Shown: piece by piece, positions 1 through 11,123 of the stretch
Position numbering within the stretch: position 1 is the stretch's first letter
Layout: every line of letters begins with the position of its first letter
DNA from: Chara braunii
Taxonomy: Eukaryota > Streptophyta > Charophyceae > Charales > Characeae
Reading direction: 5' to 3'
Assembly (NCBI GenBank): GCA_003427395.1
Contig: BFEA01000069.1
Span: 3,495,377-3,535,178, forward strand
DNA: 39,802 bases
The notes under the pieces: generated by a model
Seen by the model: the letters and a program-made list of their open reading frames with translations, nothing else
The model's database searches: none
What the model was told of the DNA's origin: nothing
Position numbers and translations under genes: made by a program

Positions 1-656
1 TCTATCCTTGAGACAGATCGCAGTCCCAAACCTAGCCAATGTCTCCTGATCAACACCCCTCAAGAGTCTCCGAGCGTCTATCTCCGTCCTCCTTGCTAGT
101 TCTCCTAGCCCTGTCCTGAATCGGTTAGCCCGCTAAAGACCCTCCTACTGCCATCCAAAGTCGCCCATCGACCTTTCTAGCTTCCACTATCCTTCCAAGA
201 GCTTCCAATTTCTATTTCCACTCCCTTATCTCCCAGACGGNTACGAGGTCATCTGTCTAGCAGCTGAGGTAAGTTAGTGCTATAACCANTTGTAACCTCA
301 TCGCCGACCGCTCCAATATGTCATAAAATGTTTCAAAGTCCTCCTTATCTCCACCATCCTCTATCGCCTCTAAAGTCTTTATCGATTCCTTCCAGTACCG
401 GTCGTGAGCGGCTAACACCCTGAGTAGTGCACCATCTGTTACAATTCTCCCTAACTCTCCAGCTTTCCTGGCTTCGCTTATCTTCAAACTCTCAGCCTCT
501 CTGGTCGTCTCGTACCATGCCCTTATCCGAGACCGCCCTTTCGAGTACTCAGAGACGAAGAAGGGCGTAGCGACGAAATGGTTCGGGGAGTCCAAAACAG
601 GCATAGATCTGGAGATTCCCGGATGGGGTAACCCCTTGTACTGCCGCTGAATCCAT
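1..656 (-). pseudogene. Unrecognised decayed coding remnant
   Basis: On the minus strand an open frame runs from about 604 to 257 (115 codons, one ambiguous base at 289). It encodes a charged, probably helical peptide containing RSRIRAWYETTREAESLK and DKEDFETFYDILERSAMRLQ. Below 257, protein-like stretches continue in shifting frames with stops, for example ARRTEIDARRLLRGVD near 60-110, so it looks like a broken longer gene. I recognise no family. It abuts the truncated end of a retrotransposon LTR at 661, so it may be the sequence that interrupted that LTR, or part of another element. Ns at 241 and 289 lower confidence. Confidence 0.35.
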
Positions 657-660
657 AGGC

Positions 661-1096
661 AGCAGCACTGCCGCCAGCATGCGAGCGCCCGAATGACTGG
701 CCAGGCAGCGAGCTCTTTCCTATATGGAAAGAGCCTGCCTCATTCGGCAGCCTGGCTGGACTGGCCTGGGCCCAGAAGCTTCCGCTAGGCCCCAGGATGC
801 TGCGCCTCTAGTGCAGCTATTGGGCCTCGTTCTGTTGGGCCTCCCAACTGTCTGTGTATGAGGCTGCGAATCTTGCCCAGGGCCTGTGCTTTCGGAAAGG
901 CCTAGAAGGCCTAGGAATTTCCACGCTGCTCGGCCTATGTTTCCCTTCAACAACTGGCGCGACGAAACTGCCTGGACCCCAAATGCGAAATTGACAGCCA
1001 AGGGCCTCTCGTGATTTGTTAGGCCCGCCTTCACTTAGGGCGGGAACATATGGTGAAGGGGGCCACTTAGGCCTGCCGAGGACCCATATCCTCGCA
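661..1096 (-). repeat. 3' LTR of element 1, truncated
   Basis: This block is nearly identical to 6411-6847; the offset is 5750-5751, with one indel and scattered substitutions. On the minus strand it begins TGCGAGGATATGGG at 1096, right after a purine-rich tract, as a 3' LTR should. Similarity stops at 661, while the 5' LTR continues to 5845, so roughly 570 bp of its distal part is lost. It carries the 23-bp palindrome at 712-734 that is also in the other LTR. Confidence 0.88.
712..734. repeat. Perfect 9-bp-arm palindrome in LTR
   Basis: GCTCTTTCC and GGAAAGAGC are perfect inverted arms around a TATAT centre. The same palindrome is at 6462-6484 in the other LTR without any change. It could be a protein-binding dyad or an RNA hairpin in the LTR; the role is unknown. 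Confidence 0.8.
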
Positions 1097-1108
1097 TTCC
1101 CTCCTCCT
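1097..1108 (-). promoter_or_regulatory. Polypurine tract of element 1
   Basis: On the minus strand AGGAGGAGGGAA lies immediately before the TG that opens the 3' LTR. This is the expected place and composition for the plus-strand DNA primer, and it fixes the LTR boundary at 1096. Confidence 0.8.
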
Positions 1109-1884
1109 GTACTTCGATAGTCCTCTGGGAAGTTTTCTAATCGCAGGCATCTTCCCTTTAAGATCTCTTTCATAGCCTGCAATGACATGAGGTGTAGTTC
1201 TCATGAGTTCTTCTCTGGTGAACCACCGATCTTCGCTGGGGTCCAAATGATGTCTGAATCTGTCCCGGTACTGCATTTTTGGCTTAGGAGGGCGGCCTCT
1301 GCCCGGTGGTCGAGGAACTGGCATCGGACGATGCTCCACGATCTGGTCTATGTCCACTTCGCCATCCATGGTTGGGGGCAGCATTGATCTCTGGAGGGAA
1401 ACTGATATGTGGTAGCGAAAGGTGCCAGCTTGGATGCATGGAAAACAGGGTAAGTACGGAAGTGTGGAGGAATGCGAATCCCGTATGAAGGTCCATCCGG
1501 TTGATCCCTTACAATGTCTAAGATCTCCCAGGGCCCAAAGTACTGTTGCATCAGTTTTCGTGAAATCCCCATCTCCTGACCCAATTCATATGACTTTACC
1601 TAGACTCTATCACCTACCTGAAAGTTAGAGGGCCGTCTATGTTTATTCTCAGATGCGATCATAGCATCTTGAGACTTCCTAATATGTTCAACAGCCTGCT
1701 GCAGCATTTGTTCATACTTGACAGCAAACTCTATGCTGTCAGGTGTTGCAGTGGGTTGCCTTTCTGGTAGCAAAAAGTCAAGTGCACTTCTGGGCTTCCA
1801 ACCAAGATCCAACTGGTTGGGAGTCGTACCGGTAGTACTCTGCACAACATTGTTGTACAGGCTGGCGACGAGAGGTAACTTCAC
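1109..1884 (-). pseudogene. Integrase C-terminus and chromodomain-like tail, element 1
   Basis: This is the remnant of the pol C-terminus. From 1884 the peptide runs through the region after the integrase core (TGTTPNQLDLGWKPRSALDF, then a coiled KYEQMLQQAVEHIRKSQDAM). It ends with an SH3-like integrase C-terminal part (QYFGPWEILDIV, FHASKLAPF) in another frame. The 1384-1109 part (DRFRHHLDPSEDRWFTREEL) resembles the chromodomain-like tail of plant gypsy integrases and aligns with the C-terminus of element 2 (EDRWFTRKEIL at about 31084). The catalytic DDE core is absent; sequence jumps from RNase H at ~1907 to this part. At least two frame breaks are visible. Confidence 0.82.
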
Positions 1885-1906
1885 GTCCCAGTCATCCTGA
1901 CTTGGC

Positions 1907-2869
1907 TTAATATAAGCCGAAGCAGGATCCGAAAGGTAATGTACTCGGTAATATAAGCCGAGAGGTAATGTACTCGATAGGTCTCAACTTGGTCCCCTCC
2001 TTTTGCGCAAGGACCGCGCCTATGCCATATTGGCTAGCGTCTGTGGTCACTACAAATGGCTTATCAGGATCCGAAAGTTTAAGAACCTCGTAGTGTGTTA
2101 GGGCATACTTCAATTTCCTGAAGGCCGCTTCACACTTTTCAGTCCACTCCCACGGGGTGTCCAGTCGAGTTACCTTAGCATCATCCGACCTCAATCCATC
2201 CACTGAGATTTCATGACCCAAGTACAAGATCTTGGTGCGACCAAACTCGCATTTCTCCAAGTTAACCTTGTACTGGTCCTGTCTTAGGAGACCTAGCACT
2301 ATTTTCAAGTACTCAGCGTGCTCCTCTACAGTTTTACTAAAGATAAGAATATCGTCGAGGTACACGACGATAAACTTGTCTAAGTAATCATGAAATATCT
2401 TGTTTATCACGTGCCGGAATGTACCAGGTGCATTGCATAGGCCAAAGGGCATCACCACAAACTCGTACAGACCGTACCTGGTCTAAAATGCGATTTTGTG
2501 CTGATCCTCAGGTCTAATGGCAATTTGATGGTATCTGGACTTCAAATTTATCTTGGTGAAGTACCGACATCCCTGCACTCTATCCAAAAGGTCATCGATG
2601 CGGGGTAGGGGCTCCGCGTTCTTTACGGTGATGGAATTGAGACCCCTATAGTCAATGCACATCCTCAAGGTACCTCCCTTCTTTGGGACAAATAAGACTG
2701 GCGCACCGTAAGGGGAGGTACTAGGCCGAATCCATCCCTTTTTTGTGAGCTCCTTGAGCTGGTGGCGGAGCTCATCCAACTCCGCAGGAGACATCCTATA
2801 GATTCGTCCTCTAGGTACCTTACTACCTGGGACAACCTCTATTGCATGGACCACCTCCCTCTCTACCAT
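1907..2869 (-). pseudogene. Reverse transcriptase / RNase H fragment, element 1
   Basis: This copied the element RNA into DNA. From 2869 it starts [12 protein letters not shown] and has [15 protein letters not shown], the RT block CIDYRGLN, and [14 protein letters not shown] near the start. After a frame break at ~2460-2482 it continues MPFGLCNAPGTF and the catalytic box VYLDDIL, so the YxDD aspartates are intact. The connection region is shortened: it jumps from DDAKVTRL to DTPWEWTEKCEAAF, so the LGLASYYRRF-type segment is deleted. It then enters RNase H (TTDASQYGIGAVLAQK) and is cut off at ~1907 next to a small local duplication (1908-1980). Length and order match Ty3/gypsy pol, but it is non-functional. 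Confidence 0.92.
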
Positions 2870-3190
2870 GCCTGTGGGCTCCTAAAAAAGGTCGGAATAT
2901 TATGCGACGACTGATTCTATCTCTGGGGTGTTTTAACGGCCTCCCCTTTCTCAGAAACAAAAACTAGATACATGCCCTCCTCGCGATTCTGCTTGTGGTC
3001 TCGCTGGCCCCATCGTGCTCTGCCTCCTCCCCAAGGTCTGGGAAGTCGTCAATTTATGTCGCCTGACCATCGTGGTCAACGAGCATTAGTTGACCTTTCT
3101 TCTTCTAGTCCTGGGGTAGTCTCTTCTTCCTACCATCCCCCTGACTTTGATACGCAGATCCCAATTTTGCCTCTACGTCTAAGGCCTTCT
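2870..3190 (-). other. Collapsed gag-pol junction of element 1
   Basis: This is where the zinc knuckle, protease and the start of pol should lie. Only short, shifted, low-similarity pieces remain (KKKGQLMLVDHDGQ at about 3080-3120). No D-S/T-G protease motif is visible, so this part has been deleted or badly decayed. Confidence 0.5.
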
Positions 3191-4602
3191 TGCTGAATGA
3201 ATCGAAGTTGTGTTGTTCGACATAGGCCTCGTCTACGAGCTTTGTCCTAACCTCTGAAGGCAGGCATCTAAGGTAATTCGTAAGGAGTACCTACTGGTCA
3301 TAGCGCACACCAGGTACTACGAGCAGACGTTCTACGGTATCCGTAAGCTCTCTAACATTCTTGTACCTTCTAACACAAAGATTGTTGATCGCGTCTGTGG
3401 CCTTTTGGACCCCTTGAGGGTCATGCCACCTATTGTACACGGACCGTACGAACTCTTCCAATGTCTGGGCCTGGGCCAAGGCATCGAAGTTCTGACCGTA
3501 GCCCTGCTACTGCACTAGGCCATTCAACCAGCGGGCTGCTGACCCCTCTAGAAAGGAGGCAGCCACTACAACGTCTTGCTCCAGCCTGGTAAGCTTGTGC
3601 CTCACATAGGTAGGCACCGTCCTTACCTAGGTGTCCAAGTCCTCATCCTTCTCCCTGTCGCCGGAGAAGGGCTTAGGACTCAGCAAGGGTATTTTGGGCA
3701 TCCACTGCATAGGCTGCATTGGCCCAGGGGAGCCACCGAAACAGGTTGCTGCACACTAACGTGGGCCTAGCTTGACAGTGGGACTGTAGTAACCACTGTC
3801 GTCGATGGTATGGTTGAGACTCAAAGGACCGGACCACTAGTCGCCACATAATCACCTGGAGGGGGCATGCCAAACAAAGGTGAGAATGAAGGTCCTACTG
3901 GCGACGACATCACTGATGGACCCGCACCCTAAGGGGGAGCTACAACGAAGGTTGCCTCATCACTGGACGAGGAACCTGTAGTGCAGCCAAAATTCGTTTC
4001 TGGTCTGCCACTAGTTCAGCCAACACCTCCTGCTGAACTACCTGCGCCTCCGCTACACAAAGGAGCGAGTTACACAGCGATCACATCGCAGGGTCAAGTG
4101 TTGACTCATCTAATGCTTCTAATCTGCTTAGCTCCTGCAATCTATTACCTAGTCTAACTTTTCTCATAATTGCTCTTCTTCTTCTCTCTGCTGCCTCATC
4201 AAATTGCCGTTGTAGTTCATCCTGAAGTTCTTCCGCTTGGAGGATCTCATAATCCTCTGGCGTGGGTTGAGCCTGCTGGCTGACTTGCAAGCCAGCACTC
4301 TGGCTAATGGAAACCCGAGAACCACTCTGACTAACTCATGACGAAGTGGCCTGTGAAGAGGCATGCGACATAATAGAGGAAGTAGCCATGGTCGCACCGG
4401 TGCTAGCTGAAATCTTAGACCTGGCACTATCCTCAGCGACCCTCGCTCTTCTTGCCGCTGTTCTCTCTCTAGCCTCTCTCCGCAGTCTCCTCTCGTCTCC
4501 TAAACCTAACTCTAGGGAAGTCAAAGGTGGACTGAGAGTAGTACTACGAGTAGTCCTACGGTCATCCACTAACAACTCCTCACTAGTGCTTGCATCACTC
4601 AT
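3191..4602 (-). pseudogene. gag remnant of element 1
   Basis: This encoded the capsid (Gag) polyprotein. The likely start is the ATG at 4602 (MSDASTSEELLVDDRRTT), followed by an arginine- and glutamate-rich coiled stretch (ERRLRREARERTAARRAR). After a frame change comes EEYE-type acidic helix sequence (EILQAEELQDELQRQFDEAA, 4290-4081). The retrotransposon-gag core is visible at 3479-3291 (VQKATDAINNLCVRRYKNVR) and continues past 3291 in another frame (NYLRCLPSEVRTKLVDEAYV, ~3280-3220). Several stops and frame shifts break it. No CCHC zinc knuckle was found; protease sequence is also missing between here and RT. Confidence 0.75.
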
Positions 4603-5829
4603 GAGCTATAGTGTGTGTGATCTAAACTAGAATCCACACTGAATCCTACCTCAGCATGACACAACCGATTATGATACATCGCTAACTTCGATCGGCCTGG
4701 ACATAAACAGTTAGGTGGTTAGGTGTCAACCAATGTCAGATCCTGCAGGGAATATTAAATCTATTTTTAGATTACTCTGATACAGATGGCATGGCAACAA
4801 ATAATATATTACTCTATCTGCAGCTGTTTGACAGTTGTTAGTCAAGTCAGTAACAACTAAATAATCAAAAATAAAAATAATGCTCCTTGCAGAGATGTAT
4901 GCTGAATGGCAGTTTATCAAATTATTACCATCGCGAACAGTTACCGGAATCCCCCCTCTCCCTGTATCCTTCTTGAGTTGTCACTTTGTGTCAACACCTT
5001 GAGCATCTGGTTGAGCAGTGTGTCTAAAGGTGTGCAATCCGGCCCACCCCTAAGTCAACGCCGAACTTGCCAGCCCCTGCACATTATTTATCCTCGCATG
5101 CAACGAGCCTTACACCTGGTTTGATCTGGCTGATCAGGAGGCATTTAAGGAGATCCCCCGTAACTCCTCAGGAATTATTTAACGTCGACGATCACAGCCA
5201 GAATCAACACCGAGTCCCCGCCAGAAATATTTAAAGACGGTCTGGTAAGCGTCTGTTCAAAGGGCTGGCATGCCCTGCATGACCTCTATTGCGCAGCAGC
5301 AGAACCAAGGACTTGCGGCAAAACATGCGTGTACTAGTCCCAGCGGGTTGGCATGGTGACCGTGACCCGAGTGCTTCGTCCAAGGCCCTTCAGAGGCATC
5401 GCCCGTCTCCCACCAGCTTGCTGCCCAGGAAGAATATCGACTCTCAATGATGAGCGCTCGCGACACCTCACATTGAGAGGACTCTCAAGACAAGACTCAC
5501 TTCCTCACGGTAAGAAGCAATGAAGAGGGTAGATAAGGAAGGGAGCAACGTACCTCATAATGCTGCCCCCAACCGCAGATTTCTCACCGGCAACCTGATG
5601 TGCATTTATGATGACCGGTCTTTGCCTCGGCACAACCAACAGAAGAAATGCCACATCAGCGAGCTCTCATCATCCAGCGTACAGCCCTAATGTCACCACA
5701 TAGCTTCCTGGCGTGCCCACACGACCCTGGGCCGCCTTACGGTCAACGCCCAAGCCTTATCACTGCCCCACACCTCATGCGAAGCACCGAACAACTATTG
5801 CAAAGAACCAATGAGCGCAGTTCGAACCA
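4603..5829 (-). other. 5' leader of element 1
   Basis: This is about 1.2 kb between the PBS and the first gag ATG, with no convincing reading frame. A long untranslated leader is common in plant gypsy elements. Nothing else was recognised. Confidence 0.55.
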
Positions 5830-5841
5830 GCTCTGATACCA
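5830..5841 (-). promoter_or_regulatory. Primer binding site, initiator tRNA-Met
   Basis: On the minus strand TGGTATCAGAGC is the classic 12-nt sequence complementary to the 3' end of plant initiator tRNA-Met. It lies 3 nt after the TTGCA that closes the 5' LTR at 5845, and it fixes both the element's strand and the LTR end. Confidence 0.92.
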
Positions 5842-5844
5842 AAT

Positions 5845-6847
5845 TGCAACGAAAATAAACAGAAGCGAGATGATAATATTCAGATTGCACAATCACATTG
5901 AAAGCCAAATCGTAACACAGTGTTCAGGAAACAGCATTGCACCAATATTACACCAATGGAGAATCGTAGCACTGAAAGTCAATGTCAATGAGAGCTTGCT
6001 CTCGCCACCACCAACATATGTATCCAGTCTCTATCTCCCTACTTGGCGCTCGACGCCCAGCCTACTCCCTGCACAGCTACTACTGGCCTACTAATTGACA
6101 ATGCAACTGTTGACGTCAGCAGCACCTGAAGTACTTGAAGATGTCGCCCATGCAGAACCATCGCCAATACCAGGTATGTGCCCTCACATCATCATCATCA
6201 TCATCCTTCTCTCTCCCCCTTGACTCTCTCCCACGTCCCCCTTTGTTGTACACCCGAAGACCACCCCTGTGCCTCACTGTACATCCAAGCCCTGCCAGCT
6301 ATGGAGGGTGCGCTACGGCGCTGCCCTCAGCAGCGCCCTGCTCCCTGCACGACCGCACGTGCCTGCACCTCGCCGCTCAGCGCTAGCAGCAGCCCACGAG
6401 CTTCAGCTCCAGCAGCACTGCCGCCAGCATGCAAGTGCCCGAATGACTGGCCAGGCAGCGAGCTCTTTCCTATATGGAAAGAGCCTGCCTCATTTGGCAG
6501 CCTGGCTTGACTGGCCTGGGCCCAGAAGCTTCCGGTAGGCCCCAGGATGCTGCGCCTCTAGTGCAGCTACTGGGCCTCATTCGGTTGGGCCTCCCAACTG
6601 TCTGTGTATGAGGCTGCGAATCTCGCCCAGGGCCTGTGCTTTCGGAAAGGCCTAGAAGGCCTGGGAATTTCCACGCTGCTAGGCCTATGTTTCCCTTCAA
6701 CCAACTGGCGCGACGAAACTGCCTGGACCCCAAATGCGAAATTGACAGCCAAGGGCCTCTCGTGATTTGTTAGGCCCGCCTTCACTTAGGGCGGGCACAT
6801 ATGCTGAAGGGGGCCCCTTAGGCCTGCCGAGGACCCATATCCTCGCA
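5845..6847 (-). repeat. 5' LTR of element 1
   Basis: This is a ~1.0-kb LTR. On the minus strand it starts TGCGAGGATATGGG at 6847 and ends TTGCA at 5845, giving TG...CA ends. The outer 437 bp (6411-6847) are repeated at 661-1096; the inner 566 bp have no second copy here because the other LTR is truncated. The right end is supported by the paired copy and the PPT, the left end by the PBS. Confidence 0.83.
6462..6484. repeat. Palindrome in 5' LTR
   Basis: Same perfect 9-bp-arm palindrome around TATAT as at 712-734. Confidence 0.8.
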
Positions 6848-6974
6848 GGTGGAGTAACTGTTGATATTGCAATCAAAACAAAACGATTAGCTCAAAGAAC
6901 TACCCTGAAAGTCCATGATGCCATAAACAATGAGTGTTGGTCCGCGGTCTAGGCATGATGGTGGTTCAGCTGGT

Positions 6975-7079
6975 GTCCTTCAAGACGTACATTAAAATTG
7001 GAACAATACTAAGACGATCAGCATGGCTCCTGTGCACGATGACACATAAATTGCAAAATGTATCAATTAAAAAAAAAAA
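6975..7079 (+). pseudogene. U6 snRNA retropseudogene, diverged (copy a)
   Basis: This is a degenerate copy of spliceosomal U6 snRNA: GTCCTTCAAGACGTAC, then ATTAAAATTGGAACAATACT, then GATCAGCATGGCTCCTGTGC and ATGACACATAAATTG. The essential ACAGAGA box is damaged (ACTAAGACG). It ends in an A11 tail (7069-7079) instead of the T-run that would terminate Pol III, so it is a reverse-transcribed insertion. The target-site duplication is no longer clear, and the divergence suggests an old insertion. Confidence 0.85.
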
Positions 7080-7480
7080 GTTGTCTGCTGAAGAAGAGCA
7101 CTTATGCTGCTGCAGAACTGCTTCTGCTGAAGCATACTTTTCTGTGCTGCAGCACAACGTGAGTCTGCTGCTGCAAAGTAGTTGTAACACGGCGGCAGAA
7201 CTACCTACTTCTGTGGAAACATGACTACTCATGCTGCAGCAGGCATACTTAAGTTTGTCCTGCTGTAGAACTCAGACTGTTGCAGCAGCAGTACAACTAC
7301 CATCTTCCCTAGAGCATAATGCACTCTGATAATGAATGTATACAAGCCATCTTTTCAGGAAGGTACACCCATAGTTATGGTGCATTGCGTTCGGGAAACG
7401 ACGGTAGTGATGCAGCACAAGTGCAGACGTTCCCCATCTTCTGCTGCAGCAGAAGCGCTTCTGCTAGCACAAACAATTAC
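7080..7480. repeat. CTG/CAG-rich low-complexity tract
   Basis: CTGCTG, CTGCAG and GCAGCAG units dominate from the end of the U6 copy, interrupted by the MITE at 7296-7408 and resuming after it (CTGCTGCAGCAGAAGCGC near 7440). It creates spurious open frames on both strands; no gene is supported. Confidence 0.6.
7296..7408. mobile_element. Foldback MITE, copy 1 (diverged)
   Basis: ACTACCATCTTCCCTAGAGC opens the element, and the reverse complement of its right end reads ACTACCGTCGTTTCCCGAAC. The ~25-bp termini match, including GCATAATGCA against GCAATGCA just inside. Length (113 bp) and termini match four other copies in the window. It sits inside the CTG/CAG-rich tract. It has no coding capacity. 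Confidence 0.7.
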
Positions 7481-8330
7481 AGATGCAGTCACGGTGCAAA
7501 GTGTCCGTGGCAGCAAAAAGGCCCCGTTCGAATTTGAAAGGCCCTCATTCACACTGCCCCCAGATGCCTGGAGAAAGGGAACCCGGGACCTGTCACTCCC
7601 CCCAGCTGCCCAGAGCATGGGAACCCGGGACCTGTACGTGGCCTCCCAAACACATACTACATTCGAAGTCGTACGCGCATAAGGATTAATTACCGATATT
7701 TCCATAGAATTCATAGAGGGAGGGCCTGTACAGAGACAGTTTGCGACAGAAAACTCAGAGTCAGTAGCAAATTTCATTCCAGAGACAGTTTGTCAATAGC
7801 AAATTCCATTCTCCTTTTCCTTGAACTAAACACTTGATGCACATAGCCACACATGAATTCCACTCAGGGTTTTGAAATCCTGAGCTTCTGCTTGGGAAGC
7901 GGGCAACGAACCACCCCCTCTTTCAGCAAATTGAATCATGTTGGGTTTGGGTGAGAGTGAGGCCTGTCGGGGTCAATCCCACCAGCAGTGACAGCCAATT
8001 GATGCGATGCGCTTGAACCTTTGAATACGAGTCGTTGGAGTTGCCTTCAATATTCATTGCCGCTTCAAGTAGAATAAACTTAAATAAAGTAAGGATGGAC
8101 TGGTTCGTACAACACATTTGCCCCTCAACAGAGTGCATAATAATTTTGTTCTGGGCAAATCTTTCAAATCTCTCAAATCTCACAAATTTACTGCGAAATG
8201 GTTGGAAGTTGAAACCATGCAATATGCAATATTCATCTTCAAAGTTCAAACAGCGCATTTGTCTGTCAGTCACGGTGAGTGTGATGCTAGCGAAGGAGAT
8301 TTAATTTAGTTATCAAAGCATGAAACAGCG
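7481..8330. other. No gene recognised
   Basis: The only structure seen is a two-unit direct repeat at about 7556-7640 sharing GGGAACCCGGGACCTGT. Open frames on both strands here are short and mutually overlapping, without a recognisable domain. Confidence 0.5.
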
Positions 8331-8418
8331 GAACTGGCACTCCCCGCAGCGGAACTGGCACAGGCTCCCCCCAGTGGAACTGGCACAGGCTCCCCCCAGC
8401 GGAACTCACACTCCCCAC
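8331..8418 (+). repeat. Short tandem repeat, ~27-bp unit
   Basis: Three to four copies share GCGGAACTGGCACAGGCTCC with small changes. Confidence 0.75.
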
Positions 8419-9480
8419 TTCATACAACACATTTGTCTGTCAGTGTCTGTCAGGCAAAGACTGCTTAGAAGTGGAGTCGTCTACCTGCAGTTGTCTTTCC
8501 TTCTTGTTCTCTCTCTCTTGCTTTATCTGACGCCAACCTTTCGCTTGCTGGTGATAAACAGCAGAACTGGCGCTGAACAGATGGGGCATGGATCTTATGT
8601 TTAAAAAAAGAAAAAGATGGCTTCGAAGTGGTGAATTGGATTTGCGTATGCAACCAACTGAGTGATTTACGAAGGAGACGAGTTTCACAATGCTTTGGAT
8701 TTCTTGAAAGCATAAAACTCCCCCAGGTAAAGCTGCTTAGAAGTGGCAATTGGGTTCGCGTACCCAAGGGTAAACCTGGTAAAGTACATTCTAAAGAACA
8801 GATCCCACACCTGCCAGTGGTCCATTGACTTGATCCATGGACTGACCCTGACCTGTAAAAGCTAATCTCTGATGAGCCTAAACCCTTGAGCCCGGTGGAA
8901 GTGGTTTCAGAAATCGATATCTGGTTGTTGTTGTTAAGCTAGTGAATGGCTCGCAGAATGAAACGGTCGACCAGAACCATCAATATGGAACACTGAACCC
9001 TTTAACCCTAAACACAACACTGTCAGGCGATGTGTGAAGACATTCATGGGTTGCAGGCAGCAATCGACGGCTTAATACTCGATAACCTGGCCCTCGTGGA
9101 GAGAACGCAGCCACAACCATCTGTTTCTATTTCAGTCCGTGAGAAGACGTTGTATGATCTCGAGTCTTGCAGAAGGTGGACAGCCGTCACGGTGACAATC
9201 GGGTTTCGACTTGGCCCATCGGAAGAAGAAGAATGTTTGGGGAAAAAGAAAAAAAACGATGCAAAAAAGAGCTTCCGCAGGAGCGACTTTTGAGGTTCTG
9301 ATGTTTGTCTGAACGAAAAAAAATCTTACCGTCTCTGATCGAGAAGATGTCATTGAGCACTGTAGTAACAGTGAACTGGACGACGATACGAACAAGCAGA
9401 CAGACAAAGCAAGTTAAGGATCTGTACCTCTGGGCCTATGACCTTCTCCGTGCACAAATGGATTCCAACCGCTGACCTTT
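8419..9480. other. No gene recognised; diverged short repeats
   Basis: A motif resembling GCTTAGAAGTGG plus GGRTTYGCGTA recurs near 8460, 8620 and 8730. Short open frames exist (for example 9030-9293 plus) but show no domain, splice evidence or homology I recognise. Confidence 0.4.
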
Positions 9481-9960
9481 GGAGACGATGTCAAACCAGA
9501 TTAAACCAAAACAAAACATAACAAACCCCGAAGAACGCCACAATCTCAACTACTAGGCCCTTCGCCAAATTGAAGTAAAATCGAACAGAAGTTACAGAAC
9601 GAAATTAAATCCGAAACACGCCTTGAACTAAACCAAAACGACCCAACCCGATCCAACTTAGGCGTAGTAAACCCTAAACCCAAACCCAAACCAAACCAAA
9701 TGGAAGCGGAACAAACCCGAACTCTACCGGATCGAACCCTCCAGATGAAACCTGAACCCAAACCGAACCTACTCCAATTACGCCTGAACCAAACCCAAAC
9801 CAAATGAAAACAAAACCAACCCGAACTATTACCAGTCCGATCAAACGCGCACCATATGAAAACATGAACGCAAACGAAACTAAACCGACGCCTGAACCAA
9901 CCACCAAGCCAATCAAAACCCAACAACAACCAATGAAAAGTCTTCAAAGAGAAGCCAACC
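9480..9960. repeat. Degenerate AACC-rich simple repeat
   Basis: AACCAAACCCAAACC-type units dominate, with a single telomere-like AAACCCTAAACCC near 9668. The minus-strand frames here encode W/F/G-rich nonsense typical of a repeat. It may be a decayed interstitial telomere-like or simple-sequence tract. Confidence 0.6.
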
Positions 9961-11123
9961 TCACCGATCCACCTCCACGAATGCTGAATGGCTTGTGCAG
10001 CTGGCCCTGTATCGCATGCAGGCCGAGCCGAGGGCAGGCCCAGTGCAGCCTGGAAGTCCAGAGAGTCCAGAGGCTTGAACCAGTTTCCAATGAAGGTCAA
10101 GTACTATGCAGGAAAATAGGTAACTCAAGCTCAAACCGGCGCCGGGCACATTGTCAACTAAGATTTCGCATTACACAGCTGCGGCCCTTAGCTAGACGCC
10201 TGATTCCCAAGGGGCTAAAAACCTAAAAAGGCGGAAGCATTCTCTGGCCTTGAGCCTCCCTTTCAGAGCATATATGAAACGAATGATGATATCGCTCTCT
10301 GCTGTGATGGTCGAATGCATTGGAGATTCTGCAGGCTCAGGGGAGACGTTACTAATTTCGATGGCCTTGCCCTTTCCTTGGAGTCCGACGAGTTCTAGAA
10401 AGTCCAATGATCTAGGATTGAAGACATTTCTCAGCCTTTTGGCTGGCATTCAAGTTAAGTGCAGTGGTGTGTCTATTCCAATCACTGACAGGTCTGTGGT
10501 CCGTCAGACCAAAAAAAAACACAAAAAGAAGCCAAAACTTTAAGCTGTCATAAAAAAAAAACATGGAGCCGACAAACCAAGCACCCAAGAAGCTACTCAG
10601 CCAAGTAGCAAACCAATGGTTCAAACCGATCAGCCAAAGAACGGACCAGGTCCAGGTTCAGCTAACCCAACCCAGTGTATGAGGTGGTCAGCCATCAGGT
10701 ACTAAACGGTACTCCCCCACCTGTGGATCGTGATTGAAAAGCGATGTCAGTTCAGCTGCAAAATCCTCATGACCTCAGACGCGTGAAGATTTCCAAAGCA
10801 GTGCATTCCGAGAGGTATGTTCTTTCTTCCTATAACTTTTCTTTTCCCTACTCATTTCATTACTTCCCTCTTCTCTCTTCTTCTCTTCCCTTCCTCTTCT
10901 CCTCCCCTCTCTTTCCCCTCTCCCTTTTTTCCTTCCTATAACTTAATTATGCTCCATGATACAGTCTGAGAGGAGATCGCACAGTCTGTTGACAACACAT
11001 GCAGTGTGGTAAAAAAACATGCGATTCAGCGGAAAAAAGCGCAGAGCTCAGGAATGCGCCTATGGTATGGTACTCAGAACACACATTGTCGAGTTCAGAC
11101 TGAAATTGAATGAATCAGAACAA
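9961..11123. other. No gene recognised; pyrimidine tract at 10816-10935
   Basis: This stretch has A-runs at 10511-10518 and 10552-10561, and a ~120-nt CT-rich tract (TTCCCTTCCTCTTC-type) at 10816-10935 followed by CTATAACTTAATTATG. No domain was recognised in any frame. Confidence 0.45.

Larger units (their letters stand above)
661..6847 (-). mobile_element. Ty3/gypsy LTR retrotransposon, element 1 (defective)
   Basis: This is a minus-strand LTR retrotransposon. In transcription order it has a 5' LTR (6847-5845), a PBS matching initiator tRNA-Met (5841-5830), a long leader, broken gag (4602-3191), reverse transcriptase (2869-1907), the integrase C-terminus with a chromodomain-like tail (1884-1109), a polypurine tract (1108-1097) and a 3' LTR (1096-661). 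The RT, RNase H, integrase order is Ty3/gypsy (Metaviridae). The protease, most of RNase H and the integrase core are missing, gag and pol carry frameshifts, and the 3' LTR keeps only its first ~436 bp. The copy cannot move by itself. No target-site duplication can be assigned because the 3' LTR is truncated. Confidence 0.9.

Noticed and set aside
716-730. CCTATATGG as a CArG box
   Set aside because: The A/T core is five bases instead of six; the palindrome itself is a better description.
8869-8876. CTGATGAG resembling a hammerhead core
   Set aside because: The following stretch gives GGAAG and no GAAA with a closing stem, and no stem III or cleavage triplet can be drawn.
9660-9700. Interstitial telomere array
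   Set aside because: Only one AAACCCTAAACCC unit; the rest is irregular AACC-rich sequence.
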